Assembly (NCBI RefSeq): GCF_029223485.1
Contig: NZ_JARHTP010000001.1
Coordinates: 620,001-684,000 of the forward strand
Source of the DNA: Streptomyces coacervatus
GTDB lineage: Bacteria; Actinomycetota; Actinomycetes; Streptomycetales; Streptomycetaceae
Length of the DNA: 64,000 nt
Reading direction: 5' to 3'
The notes beneath the pieces are model-generated. The model saw only the letters and a list, made by a program, of their open reading frames with translations. It ran no database searches and was not told the DNA's origin. The position numbers and the translations under genes were made by a program. Positions 44,163-52,457 of this stretch are shown here, in pieces (within the stretch, counting starts at the first letter, position 1; the number at the start of each line of letters is the position of its first letter).

Positions 44163-45001
44163 CGGTCCGCTCCTACGAGGGCGTTGTCGTCGGCGACAGG
44201 TGCGGCGAGCTGCTCGCTGCCGCGCCCGGCCGTGCTGACGGTGCGCTGCGGCGAGCGAAGCGAGATGGGGGTCCTCCCGGACGAAGTCCGGGGGCGGATC
44301 AGTGCCAGCGCGGCGCCGAGCATGGCGGTCGCGACGATCGCGTCGAGCCAGTAGTGGTTCGCCGTCCCCACGATGACCAGCAGCGTCACCAGCGGGTGCA
44401 GCAGCCACAGCCAGCGCCAGCGGGACCGGGTGGCCGCGATCAGGCCGATCGCGACCATCAGGGCCCAGCCGAAGTGCAGTGACGGCATCGCCGCGAACTG
44501 GTTCGAGAGATGGTCCGAGGAGGGCGGGCCGTACACCGACGGCCCGTACACGTGCGCCGTGTCGACGAGACCCGTGGCGGCCAGCATCCGCGGCGGCGCC
44601 AGCGGGAGGACGAAGGGCAGCACCAGAGCCGCGGAGGTGACCGTGGCGAGGACCCGTCGGGCCCACACATAGTGCGCCGGGCGCCGCAGATAGAGCCAGA
44701 TCAGGAAGGCCGCGGTCGCCGGGAAGTGGACGGTCGCGTAGTAGGTGTTCGCGAGGCGCACCAGGGTGTCGCTGTGCAGCAGCACCGACTGCACCGCGCC
44801 CTCACCGGGCAGATGGAGCGTCCGTTCCAGGTCCCACACGCGGTGCGCGTTGCGCAGGGCTTCACCGGTGTGGCCGGTCGCCAGCTGACGGCCGAACTTG
44901 TAGACGAGGAAGAGCCCTGCGACGAGCAGGAACTCACGGACGACCGGAGGCCGCGCTATCGCGCCGGTCTCTCCTTCTGCAGGCTCGGTGCGGGCATTCA
45001 T
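44159..45001 (-). CDS. PAP2-type lipid phosphatase (inositol phosphorylceramide synthase-like)
   Basis: 280 residues with six or so spans. The PAP2 core is FAAMPSLHFGWALMVAIG, with the active-site His, and TANHYWLDAIVATAML, with the second His and Asp. The pattern PSxHFGWAL followed by NHYWxDA is the PAP2_3/IpcS-like subgroup, which transfers or removes phosphate from lipid phosphates at the outer face. ATG 45001 has AAGGGG about 9 nt upstream. It is the first gene of the PAP2-DMT operon, divergent from the TetR gene at 45259. Confidence 0.88.
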   Translation of the reverse strand: MNARTEPAEGETGAIARPPVVREFLLVAGLFLVYKFGRQLATGHTGEALRNAHRVWDLERTLHLPGEGAVQSVLLHSDTLVRLANTYYATVHFPATAAFLIWLYLRRPAHYVWARRVLATVTSAALVLPFVLPLAPPRMLAATGLVDTAHVYGPSVYGPPSSDHLSNQFAAMPSLHFGWALMVAIGLIAATRSRWRWLWLLHPLVTLLVIVGTANHYWLDAIVATAMLGAALALIRPRTSSGRTPISLRSPQRTVSTAGRGSEQLAAPVADDNALVGADR

Positions 45002-45113
45002 ACCCCGGCCCCTTCGCTGACGGTGGTGCGTGTGCTGGTACGTGGTGAGACCCGGGCCGGAGCCCGGACTCATCGGTACGCTTGCGTGCCGAAACGAAAG
45101 CGTTCCGATACGG

Positions 45114-45147
45114 CAGTGTACCGATACGAAGCCGTTCCGGTACACTG
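45114..45147. promoter_or_regulatory. Inverted repeat, TetR operator region of the PAP2-DMT operon
   Basis: CAGTGTACCG (45114-45123) pairs perfectly with CGGTACACTG (45138-45147), 10-bp arms, 14 bp apart. Further CGATACG-like copies lie at 45106-45112 and 45148-45155, so the site may be composite. It sits between the divergent PAP2 start (45001) and TetR start (45259), as expected for the TetR operator. Confidence 0.75.
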
Positions 45148-45187
45148 GCGTATCGATTGAGGTAGGACACACTGGATCCAGGGAATA

Positions 45188-45210
45188 GATCCGGCGGATC
45201 CGGCGGATCC
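45188..45210. repeat. Short GGCGGATCC tandem repeat in a leader
   Basis: GGCGGATCC occurs at 45193-45201 and 45202-45210, preceded by a partial GATCC. It lies in the leader of the TetR gene, about 50-70 bp upstream of its start. Significance unknown; possibly a slippage-prone leader. Confidence 0.5.
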
Positions 45211-45258
45211 AACCGATGCAGCGAACAGAGCGGGACCAGAGGCGAAGGAGAAGAGCAG

Positions 45259-45873
45259 ATGACGTCGCAGGCCGCGGACGGACCGGACACGGTCGCCGCC
45301 TCGCGCCGCTCCAAGATCTCGCGCGAGCGGGAGCAGGAGTTCTTCGACGCCGTCCTCGAGCAGATCCGCGAATGCGGATACGAAGCGGTCACCATGGAGG
45401 GGGTCGCCGCCAGCACGCGCTGCAGCAAGTCCACGCTGTACCGGCAGTGGAAGACGAAGCCCCAGTTCGTGGTCGCCGCCCTGCGCGCCCGTCGCAAGGC
45501 CCGCTTCGCAGGCATCGACACCGGATCGCTCGCGGACGACCTCCGCGAGGCCGCGCGGACCGCGGGCCGCTGGTCGCTGAACGACACCAAACTGCTGCAG
45601 GCCCTCGGGCATGCCGTCACCCAGGACGCCGACCTCGCCAAGGCGCTGCGGGAGGCGCTCGTCGACCCGGAGATCGCCGCGCTGAAGGAGATGCTGCAGC
45701 GCGGGGTGGAGCGGGGTGAGATCACCGCCGACAACCCGGCGCTGGCATATATCCCGGCGCAGATGTTCGGCGTCGTGCGCGCCCGGCCCGTCGTGGACGG
45801 CGAGTACGCGGACCCCGACTACCTGGTCGGCTTCGTGGAGGCCGCAGTGCTGCCGGCACTCGGACTCACCTGA
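45259..45873 (+). CDS. TetR/AcrR family transcriptional regulator
   Basis: 204 residues. DNA-binding domain: REQEFFDAVLEQIRECGYEAVTMEGVA, then STRCSKSTLYRQWKTKPQFVVAAL, the usual TetR helix-turn-helix. The C-terminal half is all-helical, of the AcrR/TetR_C_ type with LREALVDPEIAALKEMLQRGVERGEI. ATG 45259 has AAGGAG a few bases upstream. The divergent PAP2-DMT operon and the long inverted repeat at 45114-45147 point to it as the local regulator. The effector is unknown. Confidence 0.88.
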   Translation: MTSQAADGPDTVAASRRSKISREREQEFFDAVLEQIRECGYEAVTMEGVAASTRCSKSTLYRQWKTKPQFVVAALRARRKARFAGIDTGSLADDLREAARTAGRWSLNDTKLLQALGHAVTQDADLAKALREALVDPEIAALKEMLQRGVERGEITADNPALAYIPAQMFGVVRARPVVDGEYADPDYLVGFVEAAVLPALGLT

Positions 45874-45954
45874 GAATCAGGCCGCCGTCCATGGGATGAC
45901 TGGACGGTGACCTGCTCGCGCCGCACCGTGGGGACGGGGGCGGCGCGCACCCCC

Positions 45955-45999
45955 GGCCGGGTGGGGCTCCTCTTGAGCGGAGGGGAGCCCCACCCGGCC
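45955..45999. terminator. Bidirectional terminator hairpin
   Basis: GGCCGGGTGGGGCTCC (45955-45970) pairs perfectly with GGAGCCCCACCCGGCC (45984-45999) over 16 bp, loop of 13 nt. It lies between the convergent TetR and DUF2510 genes. Confidence 0.85.
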
Positions 46000-46018
46000 G
46001 ACCGGTGTCCGGGGTGGT

Positions 46019-47083
46019 TCACACCTTCTGGCCGTTGCCGCTGCCCGTCGACACCGCGATGCCCTTGGTGATGGTGTCGATCATGGACACCTGCTGGCCG
46101 ACGTCGAGGCCGAAGCGGACGACGACGATCTGCTGGGGGTCCGCGGGTGAGGGGAAGGCGAGCGATTCGACATAGCCGTCGGCGCCCTTGCTGGTGACCG
46201 CCTTCCAGCGGACCAGGTAGCCCTTCTGCCCGGCCACGGTGACCGCCTTGGACTCAAGCACGTCGTGCGAGGTGATCGAGCCGTAGATCTTGCCGCCGTA
46301 GTTCTGTTCGGCGTTCGCCGAGATGTCGGCCTTCGCGACCGCCTCGGCGGTGGTCTCCTGGTGTTTGAACGCCGGCGCGGGCGCCGAGTACGCCCCGCCC
46401 TTCGTGCAGGTCTGGGTGGTGTCGCCGGGGCACTTGTAGGAGTCATTGGACGAGACCTGCGCGCCCGCCCCGGTCTGCTGGCCGTACCAGCCGTCCGGGA
46501 TGGGCAGGCTGATCCCGCTGATCGCGTCGGTCACCGAACCGCTCTCGATCTTCGGAGCATCGGACTGGCCGGGGGCGGGCGACTGGGTCCCGCCCGAGCC
46601 ACCGGAACCGCCCGACCCGCCCGAGCCACCGGACCCGCCGTTGCCGCCGCCCGGGCCGCCCTGGCCGCCGGTACCGCCCTGGCCGCCCGCGCCGCCCGGC
46701 CCCTGCTGCGAGTTGACGTTGCCGCCGCCCGAACTGTCGTTGCCCGCCAGCGCGTACACGCCCACACCGATGCACGCGAGGACGACCACGGCCGCCCCGA
46801 CGGCAATGCCCGTGCGCAGACCGCGCCGCGGGGCGGCCGGTGGCTGGGCGGGAAACGCCGGGTAGGTCGGATATGCCGTATAGGCCTGATCCGCCGGAGG
46901 GACGGTGCTCGCCGGATCCGCCCCGGCCGTCGGCGTCTGCGCCGGGGGACCCCATACGGCGGCCGACCCCGCGGGGCGGGTCCGGTCCGTCCATGCCTTG
47001 CCGTCCCACCAGCGCTCGGTGGCGGGACCCTCACTTGTCTGCCCCGGGTCGGGATACCACCCGGGAGGAGTCACCTGCGTCAT
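46019..47083 (-). CDS. DUF2510 membrane protein with glycine-rich linker
   Basis: 354 residues. N-terminal DUF2510 (PPGWYPDPGQTSEGPATERWW), a proline-rich stretch, one membrane helix (GIAVGAAVVVLACIGVGVYAL, ~120-140), then a long Gly/Ser-rich repeat linker ((GGS)n, ~145-200). The external domain of ~155 residues begins near GSVTDAISGISLPIPDGWYG and ends IDTITKGIAVSTGSGNGQKV. The domain has a KCPGDTTQTCTKGG segment with two Cys. No enzymatic motif is seen. ATG 47083 is the start. The same DUF2510 tag occurs on the scramblase-like protein at 42261. Function unknown. Confidence 0.82.
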   Translation of the reverse strand: MTQVTPPGWYPDPGQTSEGPATERWWDGKAWTDRTRPAGSAAVWGPPAQTPTAGADPASTVPPADQAYTAYPTYPAFPAQPPAAPRRGLRTGIAVGAAVVVLACIGVGVYALAGNDSSGGGNVNSQQGPGGAGGQGGTGGQGGPGGGNGGSGGSGGSGGSGGSGGTQSPAPGQSDAPKIESGSVTDAISGISLPIPDGWYGQQTGAGAQVSSNDSYKCPGDTTQTCTKGGAYSAPAPAFKHQETTAEAVAKADISANAEQNYGGKIYGSITSHDVLESKAVTVAGQKGYLVRWKAVTSKGADGYVESLAFPSPADPQQIVVVRFGLDVGQQVSMIDTITKGIAVSTGSGNGQKV

Positions 47084-47133
47084 GCCCCCACCGTATGAGG
47101 CCTCGGTGAAAGCGGGATGAGAGGATTCCGGAT

Positions 47134-48288
47134 TCAGGCCACCACCAGCCGTTTCGGCGCCCGCGCACCCGGCGGCGGCAGCCGCAGTCCGTCCCGGCCG
47201 GGGGTGATCGAACCGAGCACGCTCGCATGCCGTGCCCCGGTGGCCCCGGGCTCGGTGCCCGCCAGACCGTGCGCGGTCAGGAACCCGAGCACCGCGAACG
47301 CATACGCCTCCTTCGCGTCCGACGCCAGCCCCAGCTCGTCGGACGTGCGCACCACCGGCCCCGGCAGCCGCTGCCCCAGCATCCGCATGAGCACCGGGTT
47401 GGCGACCCCGCCGCCCGAGACGATCACCTCGGTGGCGCCCAGGGCGAGCACGGCGTCGGCGACCGTCCGCGCGGTGAGCATGGTCAGCGTGGCGACCACG
47501 TCCTCGGCCCGGAGCGTCCCGAACCCGGCGAGCGCGTCCCGCAGATAGCCGAGGTGGAACAGTTCCTTGCCCGTCGTCTTCGGTGCGGGCAGCGCGTAGT
47601 ACGGCTCGTCGAGCAGCCGACGCAGCAGCGGTTCGTGGACGGTGCCGCGCGCGGCCAGCGCGCCGTCGACGTCGTAGGCCATGGTCCCGCCGCTGAACCC
47701 CCGCGCCGCCGCGTCGATCAGCGCACACGCAGGGCCCGTGTCGAAGGCCGTGCCGTCGGGTGCGGTGAGGTTGGCGATGCCACCGAGGTTGAGGGCGACG
47801 GGGGTGCCCGGGCGGCCGCGCAGCCACAGCAGGTCGACCAGGCCGACCAGGGGTGCGCCCTGGCCGCCGGCGGCGATGTCGCGCGGCCGGAAGTCGGCGA
47901 CCACCGGCAGCCCGGTCGCCTCGGCGATCCAGGCGGGCTGCCCGAGCTGCAGCGTGCCGTGTACTTTGCCGCCGTCCGTCCAGTGGTAGACGGTCTGCCC
48001 GTGGGAGGCCACCAATTCGGCGCTGCTGTCGCACAATTCACGGTCCGCGCGCACAGCCGCCGCCGCGAAGGCCTGCCCGATCCCCGTGTCGAGCCGGCAC
48101 ACCTCCGCGAGCGATGTGACGCCCGGCGGCAGTGCGGCCGCGAGCACCTCCCGCAGCTCCTCGTCGTACGCCTCGCTCACCATCCCCAGCGGCTCCAGTA
48201 CGAGGCTGTCACCGGCGAGGCTCAGGTCGGCCGCCGCCGCGTCGATGGCGTCGTAGGACGTGCCCGACATCAGGCCGATCACCCGCAT
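47134..48288 (-). CDS. anmK: Anhydro-N-acetylmuramic acid kinase
   Basis: 384 residues. It phosphorylates anhydro-MurNAc from recycled peptidoglycan to MurNAc 6-phosphate. Family signatures: IGLMSGTSYDAIDAA at the N-terminus, HGQTVYHW, DFRPRDIAAGGQGAPLV, NLGGIANLT, DTGPACALIDA and VSGGGVANPVLMRML. Length is standard (~380). The gene lies 4 bp after the stop of the MHS-type transporter gene, on the same strand, so the two are probably one operon and may form a recycling pair. ATG 48288. Confidence 0.93.
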   Translation of the reverse strand: MRVIGLMSGTSYDAIDAAAADLSLAGDSLVLEPLGMVSEAYDEELREVLAAALPPGVTSLAEVCRLDTGIGQAFAAAAVRADRELCDSSAELVASHGQTVYHWTDGGKVHGTLQLGQPAWIAEATGLPVVADFRPRDIAAGGQGAPLVGLVDLLWLRGRPGTPVALNLGGIANLTAPDGTAFDTGPACALIDAAARGFSGGTMAYDVDGALAARGTVHEPLLRRLLDEPYYALPAPKTTGKELFHLGYLRDALAGFGTLRAEDVVATLTMLTARTVADAVLALGATEVIVSGGGVANPVLMRMLGQRLPGPVVRTSDELGLASDAKEAYAFAVLGFLTAHGLAGTEPGATGARHASVLGSITPGRDGLRLPPPGARAPKRLVVA

Positions 48289-48292
48289 GCGC

Positions 48293-49573
48293 TCAACTCG
48301 CTTTCCGTTTCGGTGCCTTGACCAGGGCGAGGACGCTCACCGCACACGTCGCCGCCGCGTAGTACCCGGGGATGTCGACGTTCCCCGTCCGCTTGACGGT
48401 TTCCGTAATGATGAGCCCGGCGCAGCCCGAGAACACGGCATTGGCAAGGGCGTAGGCGAGTCCCAGGCCCGTGTAGCGCACGTTCGTGGGGAAGAGCTCG
48501 GACAGCATCGCGGGTCCCGGCCCCGCCATCAGCCCCACCACCGCACCCGCCGCGAACACCGCCGCGCCCTTCACGGTGTTCGAAGTCCCCGTGTCCTGAA
48601 GGAGGTTGAGCAGCGGCAGAGAGAGGAGCACCACGAGGAGCGCCCCCGTCAGCATCACCGCCCGCCGCCCCGCGCGGTCGCTGAGCAGGCCCGCCGGGAC
48701 GATGGTGACCGCGAAGCCGACGTTGGCCAACACGGTGGCGATCAGCGCCTGTTGGAAGCTCGCGTCGAGCGTGCTCTGCAGATACGAGGGCAGCACGACC
48801 AGGAAGGTGTACCCGGCCGCCGCCCAGCCCATGATCCGCGCGGCGCCCAGCGCAATGGCACCGGCCACCTCGCGCGGCGGCGGGCTCACGGCCTCGGTCT
48901 CCTGCCGGAACGCGGGCGTCTCCTCCAGCCGCAGCCTCAGCCACAGCGCCGCCAGCCCGAGCGGCAGCGTCAGCAGGAACGGCACCCGCCAGCCCCAGTC
49001 GCCGAGCTGCTCCTCCGTCAGGACGGAGCTCAGCAGCGCCGCCGCCCCCGCACCACCGAGCAGCCCCAGTGCCACCGTGAACGACTGCCACGACCCGTAC
49101 AGCCCACGCCGGCCCGGCGGCGCGAACTCCGTCATCACCGCCACCGCACCACCGAACTCCCCGCCCGCGGACAGCCCCTGAAGCACCCTCAGAAACGTCA
49201 GCAGCCACGGAGCCAGGGCCCCGACCGTCGCATACGTCGGCAGCGCACCGATCAGCGTCGTGGCGACCGTCATCAGTACGATCACCAGGATCAGCACCGG
49301 ACGCCGGCCGATCCGGTCGCCCAGCCGCCCGAACAAGGCAGCCCCGACCGGCCGGAAGAAGAACGCCAGCGCGAACGACGCATACGTCCTCACCAGCGCC
49401 TCGGCCTCGCCGCCCCCCTGCGGAGTGAAGAACCGCGCCGCGATCACGGTCGCGAAGCAGCCGTAGACCCCGAACTCGTACCACTCGACGAAATTGCCGA
49501 CCGACCCCGCCGCCAGGGCCCGTACCGCAGACGAGTCCCGCACGGCCCGGCGTTGTCCGAAAAACAGCGTCAT
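48293..49573 (-). CDS. MHS-family MFS transporter
   Basis: 426 residues, 12 spans. The MHS family is seen in VRALAAGSVGNFVEWYEFGVYG near the N-terminus and GRLGDRIGRRPVLI after the second span, the metabolite:H+ symporter signature, plus LQGLSAGGEFGGAVAVMTEFAP and ELFPTNVRYTGLGLAYALANAVFSG. These carriers import organic acids and related small molecules. ATG 49573 is chosen because AAAGG lies just upstream and the family begins near here. Its product would feed anmK if the cargo is an anhydro-muropeptide sugar, but that is speculative. Confidence 0.88.
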   Translation of the reverse strand: MTLFFGQRRAVRDSSAVRALAAGSVGNFVEWYEFGVYGCFATVIAARFFTPQGGGEAEALVRTYASFALAFFFRPVGAALFGRLGDRIGRRPVLILVIVLMTVATTLIGALPTYATVGALAPWLLTFLRVLQGLSAGGEFGGAVAVMTEFAPPGRRGLYGSWQSFTVALGLLGGAGAAALLSSVLTEEQLGDWGWRVPFLLTLPLGLAALWLRLRLEETPAFRQETEAVSPPPREVAGAIALGAARIMGWAAAGYTFLVVLPSYLQSTLDASFQQALIATVLANVGFAVTIVPAGLLSDRAGRRAVMLTGALLVVLLSLPLLNLLQDTGTSNTVKGAAVFAAGAVVGLMAGPGPAMLSELFPTNVRYTGLGLAYALANAVFSGCAGLIITETVKRTGNVDIPGYYAAATCAVSVLALVKAPKRKAS

Positions 49574-49754
49574 TTCAGCGCCTTTTGACTGTCGATTACC
49601 TTCACACAGGCAGATCACCGGCTTCATGCGTCGCCTGCCCGCACCCGCTGTCACCCATCACGGCAACACCTACCCGGACCGGCCTCCACTTCCGCAATCG
49701 GACGGCTACGCTCGATGTCTGTACGTCATTCGGGCGACTTGGGGAGGTAGCGGG

Positions 49755-52277
49755 ATGACGGAGGTCCGGCCCATGGAGGCCGCTTCGGCCTCCCTGTGGG
49801 AGCGCGAGGAGGAGATCGCCGCCGTCGTGCAGGCGATCGACACCCTGTCCGCCGACGACTCGTCCACGGGCAGCCTGCTGATGGTCCGGGGCGAGGCGGG
49901 AATCGGCAAGACCGCGCTGTTGGCCGAGATCCGCCGCATCGCCGAACGGCGCAACTGCACGGTGTGGTCGGCCCGCGGCGGCGAGACCCTCAAATCCGTC
50001 CCCTTCAATGTGGTACGGCAGTTGCTGCAGCCCGCGCTGGTGTCGCTGATGCCGGAAGAGGCCCGCGAATACCTCGGCGACTGGTACGACATCGCCGGCC
50101 CCGCCCTCGGCATAACGGAACCGGGCGAACGCCAGGCCGACCCGCAGGGCGTGTGCGACGGCCTGGTCGCCGGAGTGCGCCGACTGGCCCGCCGCGACTG
50201 GCCGCTGGTCCTGCTCGTCGACGACGCACACTGGGCCGACCAGGAGACGCTGCGCTGGCTCGCCGCGTTCGCCGAGCGGCTCGACGACCTGTCCGTCCTG
50301 GTCGTGGTCGCCCGGCGGCCCGGCGAGGTCAGCGGCGAGAGCGCCCGCCACCTCGACGCGATCGCCGCCGCCGCGGGCCGCCCCGACGCCACCCTGAGCG
50401 CCCTCACTCCGGGCGCCACCGCCGGCCTCACCCGCGCCACCCTCGGCGCGCACGCCGACGCCCCGTTCTGCCGCGAGGTCTGGGCCGTCACCGGCGGCAA
50501 CCCGTATGAGACGGTGGAACTCCTCGCCAAGGTCCAGGACAGCGAACTGGAACCGACCGAGAGCGCGGCCGCCGAACTGCGTGCCCTCAACCGCTCGGCC
50601 CGTGGCGGCGGCCTCGTCGCCCGTCTCGAGGAACTCGGCATCGACGCCACCCGGTTCGCCTGGGCGGCCGCGATCCTCGGCACCGGCATCTCCGTCGGCC
50701 TGGTCGCCCAGCTCGCCACCATGGACCACGACGACGCACTGCGCTGCGCCGAACTGCTGCAGGACGCCCGCATCCTCACCGAACCCGACCCGGCGAACGC
50801 CCAAGTCGGCGACGGCGACCTGGAGTTCGTGCACCCGCTGATCGCCACCGCCGTCTACAACTCCATCCCGGACGCCCTGCGCACCGCCATGCACGGCATC
50901 GCCGCCACGGTCGTCGCCGACTCCGGACTCGGCGCCGCCATGGCCTCCCGGCACCTCCTCCAGGTGCACCCGGACGACGACGAGGAACTCGTCTGGCAGC
51001 TGCGCGAGGCCGCCCGCGAACACCTCGCCGTCGGCGCCCCCGACGCCGCCCGCCGCTGCCTCGAACGCGCCCTCCTGGAACCCCCTGTTCCGGAAGTCCA
51101 CGCGCGCGTGCTCTTCGAACTCGGCTGCGCCACCCTCCTGACCGCACCCGCCACCACCATCGACCACCTGCAGTCCGCCCTCGGCATGCCCGGCCTCGAC
51201 GGCGACGAGCGCGTCGACGCGGTCTACCGCCTCTCCCAGGCCCTCCTCCACAACGACCAGATGGAGGAGGCCGTCCGCACGGTCGAGGCGGAGGCCGCCC
51301 GGCACGAGGCCGGGCCCACCAAGATGCGGCTGCAGGCCGTGCAGTACATGTGGGAGGGCATCTACGCCGGCGAGGCGACCTCGCCGGGACGCTCCCAGCG
51401 CCTCGCCGACCTCGCCTCGACCTGCACCGGCCGCGACAACTCCGAGCGTGCCCTGCTCATGCTGCGCGGCTTCGACGCCCTGCTCCGCGGCGAGAACGCC
51501 GAGGAGGTCGTCGAACTGTGCGACCGCGCTCTCGTCAACGGCCGCCTCGCACCCGGACTCGGCTGGACCGACACCGAGTGGGGCATCGAACTCCTGCTGA
51601 TGCTCGCCAACTCCTACACCTACACCGACCGCCTCGACCGCGCCGAGAGCCTCTACAACGAGGCGCTGCGCACCTACGAGTCGGCCGGCTGGAGCGGCGG
51701 CCACCTCGCCCTGGCCCACGCCCACGTCGGCATCGGACACCGCAGGCGCGGCCGGCTGCGGGAGGCCGAGGACTCCCTGCGCGAGTCGCTGCGCCTCGCC
51801 GAGCGCGTCGGCCGCGGACTGCCCCTGTACTGGTGCATCAGCTGCAACCTCGTCGAGGTCCTGCTCGCCCGTGGCCATGTGGACGACGCCTGGGCGATCG
51901 CCGACCAGACCGGCTTCGCACCGCCCTACACGTCCGCCATGGTGATGCCGGACCCGCGGTCCGTGCGCGGCCGGCTGCTGCTCGCCGTCGGCCGCACCAA
52001 GGACGGCATCAACGAACTGGAAGAGGTCGAGAAGGCCGTGGCCGCGCGCGGTCACCACAACCCGGTGCTCGTCCCCTGGGCCCTCGATCTCGCCCGGGCC
52101 CTCGCCTCGGAGGACCCGGTGCGAGCGGGCCGGCTCGCCGCGGACACCCGCCGGCAGGCCGAGCTGTTCGGCTGGCGGCGCAGGCCGTGGCGTATCTGGA
52201 GGCCTCGCCCTGTCAGTACGAGCATGCGGCGGCCCGCATCGAGTACGGGATCGCTGCGAGGTCTGTTGCCGAGCTGA
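49755..52277 (+). CDS. LuxR-class AAA regulator, 3' end frameshifted
   Basis: 840 residues in the intact frame. Domains: AAA/NACHT-like ATPase with Walker A GEAGIGKTALL near 50 and Walker B VLLVDDAHWADQ near 157, then helical repeats of the MalT/LuxR type (LLMLANSYTYTDRLDRAESLYNEALRTY). The last ~30 residues (from RRRPWRIWRPRP) are unlike the family. Another frame continues the normal ending (QAVAYLEASPCQYEHAAARIEYGIAARSVAEL) from about 52180 to a stop at 52369. So a deletion or frameshift probably sits near 52170-52182. Neither frame reaches a LuxR helix-turn-helix. ATG 49755 with GGGGAGG 8 nt upstream. Confidence 0.75.
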   Translation: MTEVRPMEAASASLWEREEEIAAVVQAIDTLSADDSSTGSLLMVRGEAGIGKTALLAEIRRIAERRNCTVWSARGGETLKSVPFNVVRQLLQPALVSLMPEEAREYLGDWYDIAGPALGITEPGERQADPQGVCDGLVAGVRRLARRDWPLVLLVDDAHWADQETLRWLAAFAERLDDLSVLVVVARRPGEVSGESARHLDAIAAAAGRPDATLSALTPGATAGLTRATLGAHADAPFCREVWAVTGGNPYETVELLAKVQDSELEPTESAAAELRALNRSARGGGLVARLEELGIDATRFAWAAAILGTGISVGLVAQLATMDHDDALRCAELLQDARILTEPDPANAQVGDGDLEFVHPLIATAVYNSIPDALRTAMHGIAATVVADSGLGAAMASRHLLQVHPDDDEELVWQLREAAREHLAVGAPDAARRCLERALLEPPVPEVHARVLFELGCATLLTAPATTIDHLQSALGMPGLDGDERVDAVYRLSQALLHNDQMEEAVRTVEAEAARHEAGPTKMRLQAVQYMWEGIYAGEATSPGRSQRLADLASTCTGRDNSERALLMLRGFDALLRGENAEEVVELCDRALVNGRLAPGLGWTDTEWGIELLLMLANSYTYTDRLDRAESLYNEALRTYESAGWSGGHLALAHAHVGIGHRRRGRLREAEDSLRESLRLAERVGRGLPLYWCISCNLVEVLLARGHVDDAWAIADQTGFAPPYTSAMVMPDPRSVRGRLLLAVGRTKDGINELEEVEKAVAARGHHNPVLVPWALDLARALASEDPVRAGRLAADTRRQAELFGWRRRPWRIWRPRPVSTSMRRPASSTGSLRGLLPS

Positions 52278-52412
52278 ACCGGGGGTTGGCGCTGGCTCGT
52301 TCGTGTGGGGCGGATGGGTTGGTGGCGCAGGCTGAGGAGGCGCTGGAGGCCGGCCGCGGGTTGCGCTGAAGAGCTCGGTCGCTGCGGGTAGTACGGCGAG
52401 TGCCGGCCGTAT

Positions 52413-52442
52413 GTGGCTGGTCGCGCAGTTCCCCGCGCCCCC
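52413..52442. repeat. Dispersed intergenic repeat, copy B
   Basis: Same 29-bp core as at 43137-43165, here followed by CCAAAAAACAAAAGCC. It lies between the AAA regulator and the SDR gene, in the same orientation as copy A. Confidence 0.75.
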
Positions 52443-52457
52443 AAAAAACAAAAGCCG

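Noticed and set aside
45172..45210. A CRISPR-like or restriction-site array of GGATCC repeats
   Set aside because: Units are only 9 bp, two to three in number, without spacers. A simple tandem repeat in a leader explains them.
46590..46720. Repetitive DNA in the DUF2510 gene as a separate element
   Set aside because: It codes for the Gly/Ser linker in frame, a usual low-complexity protein segment.
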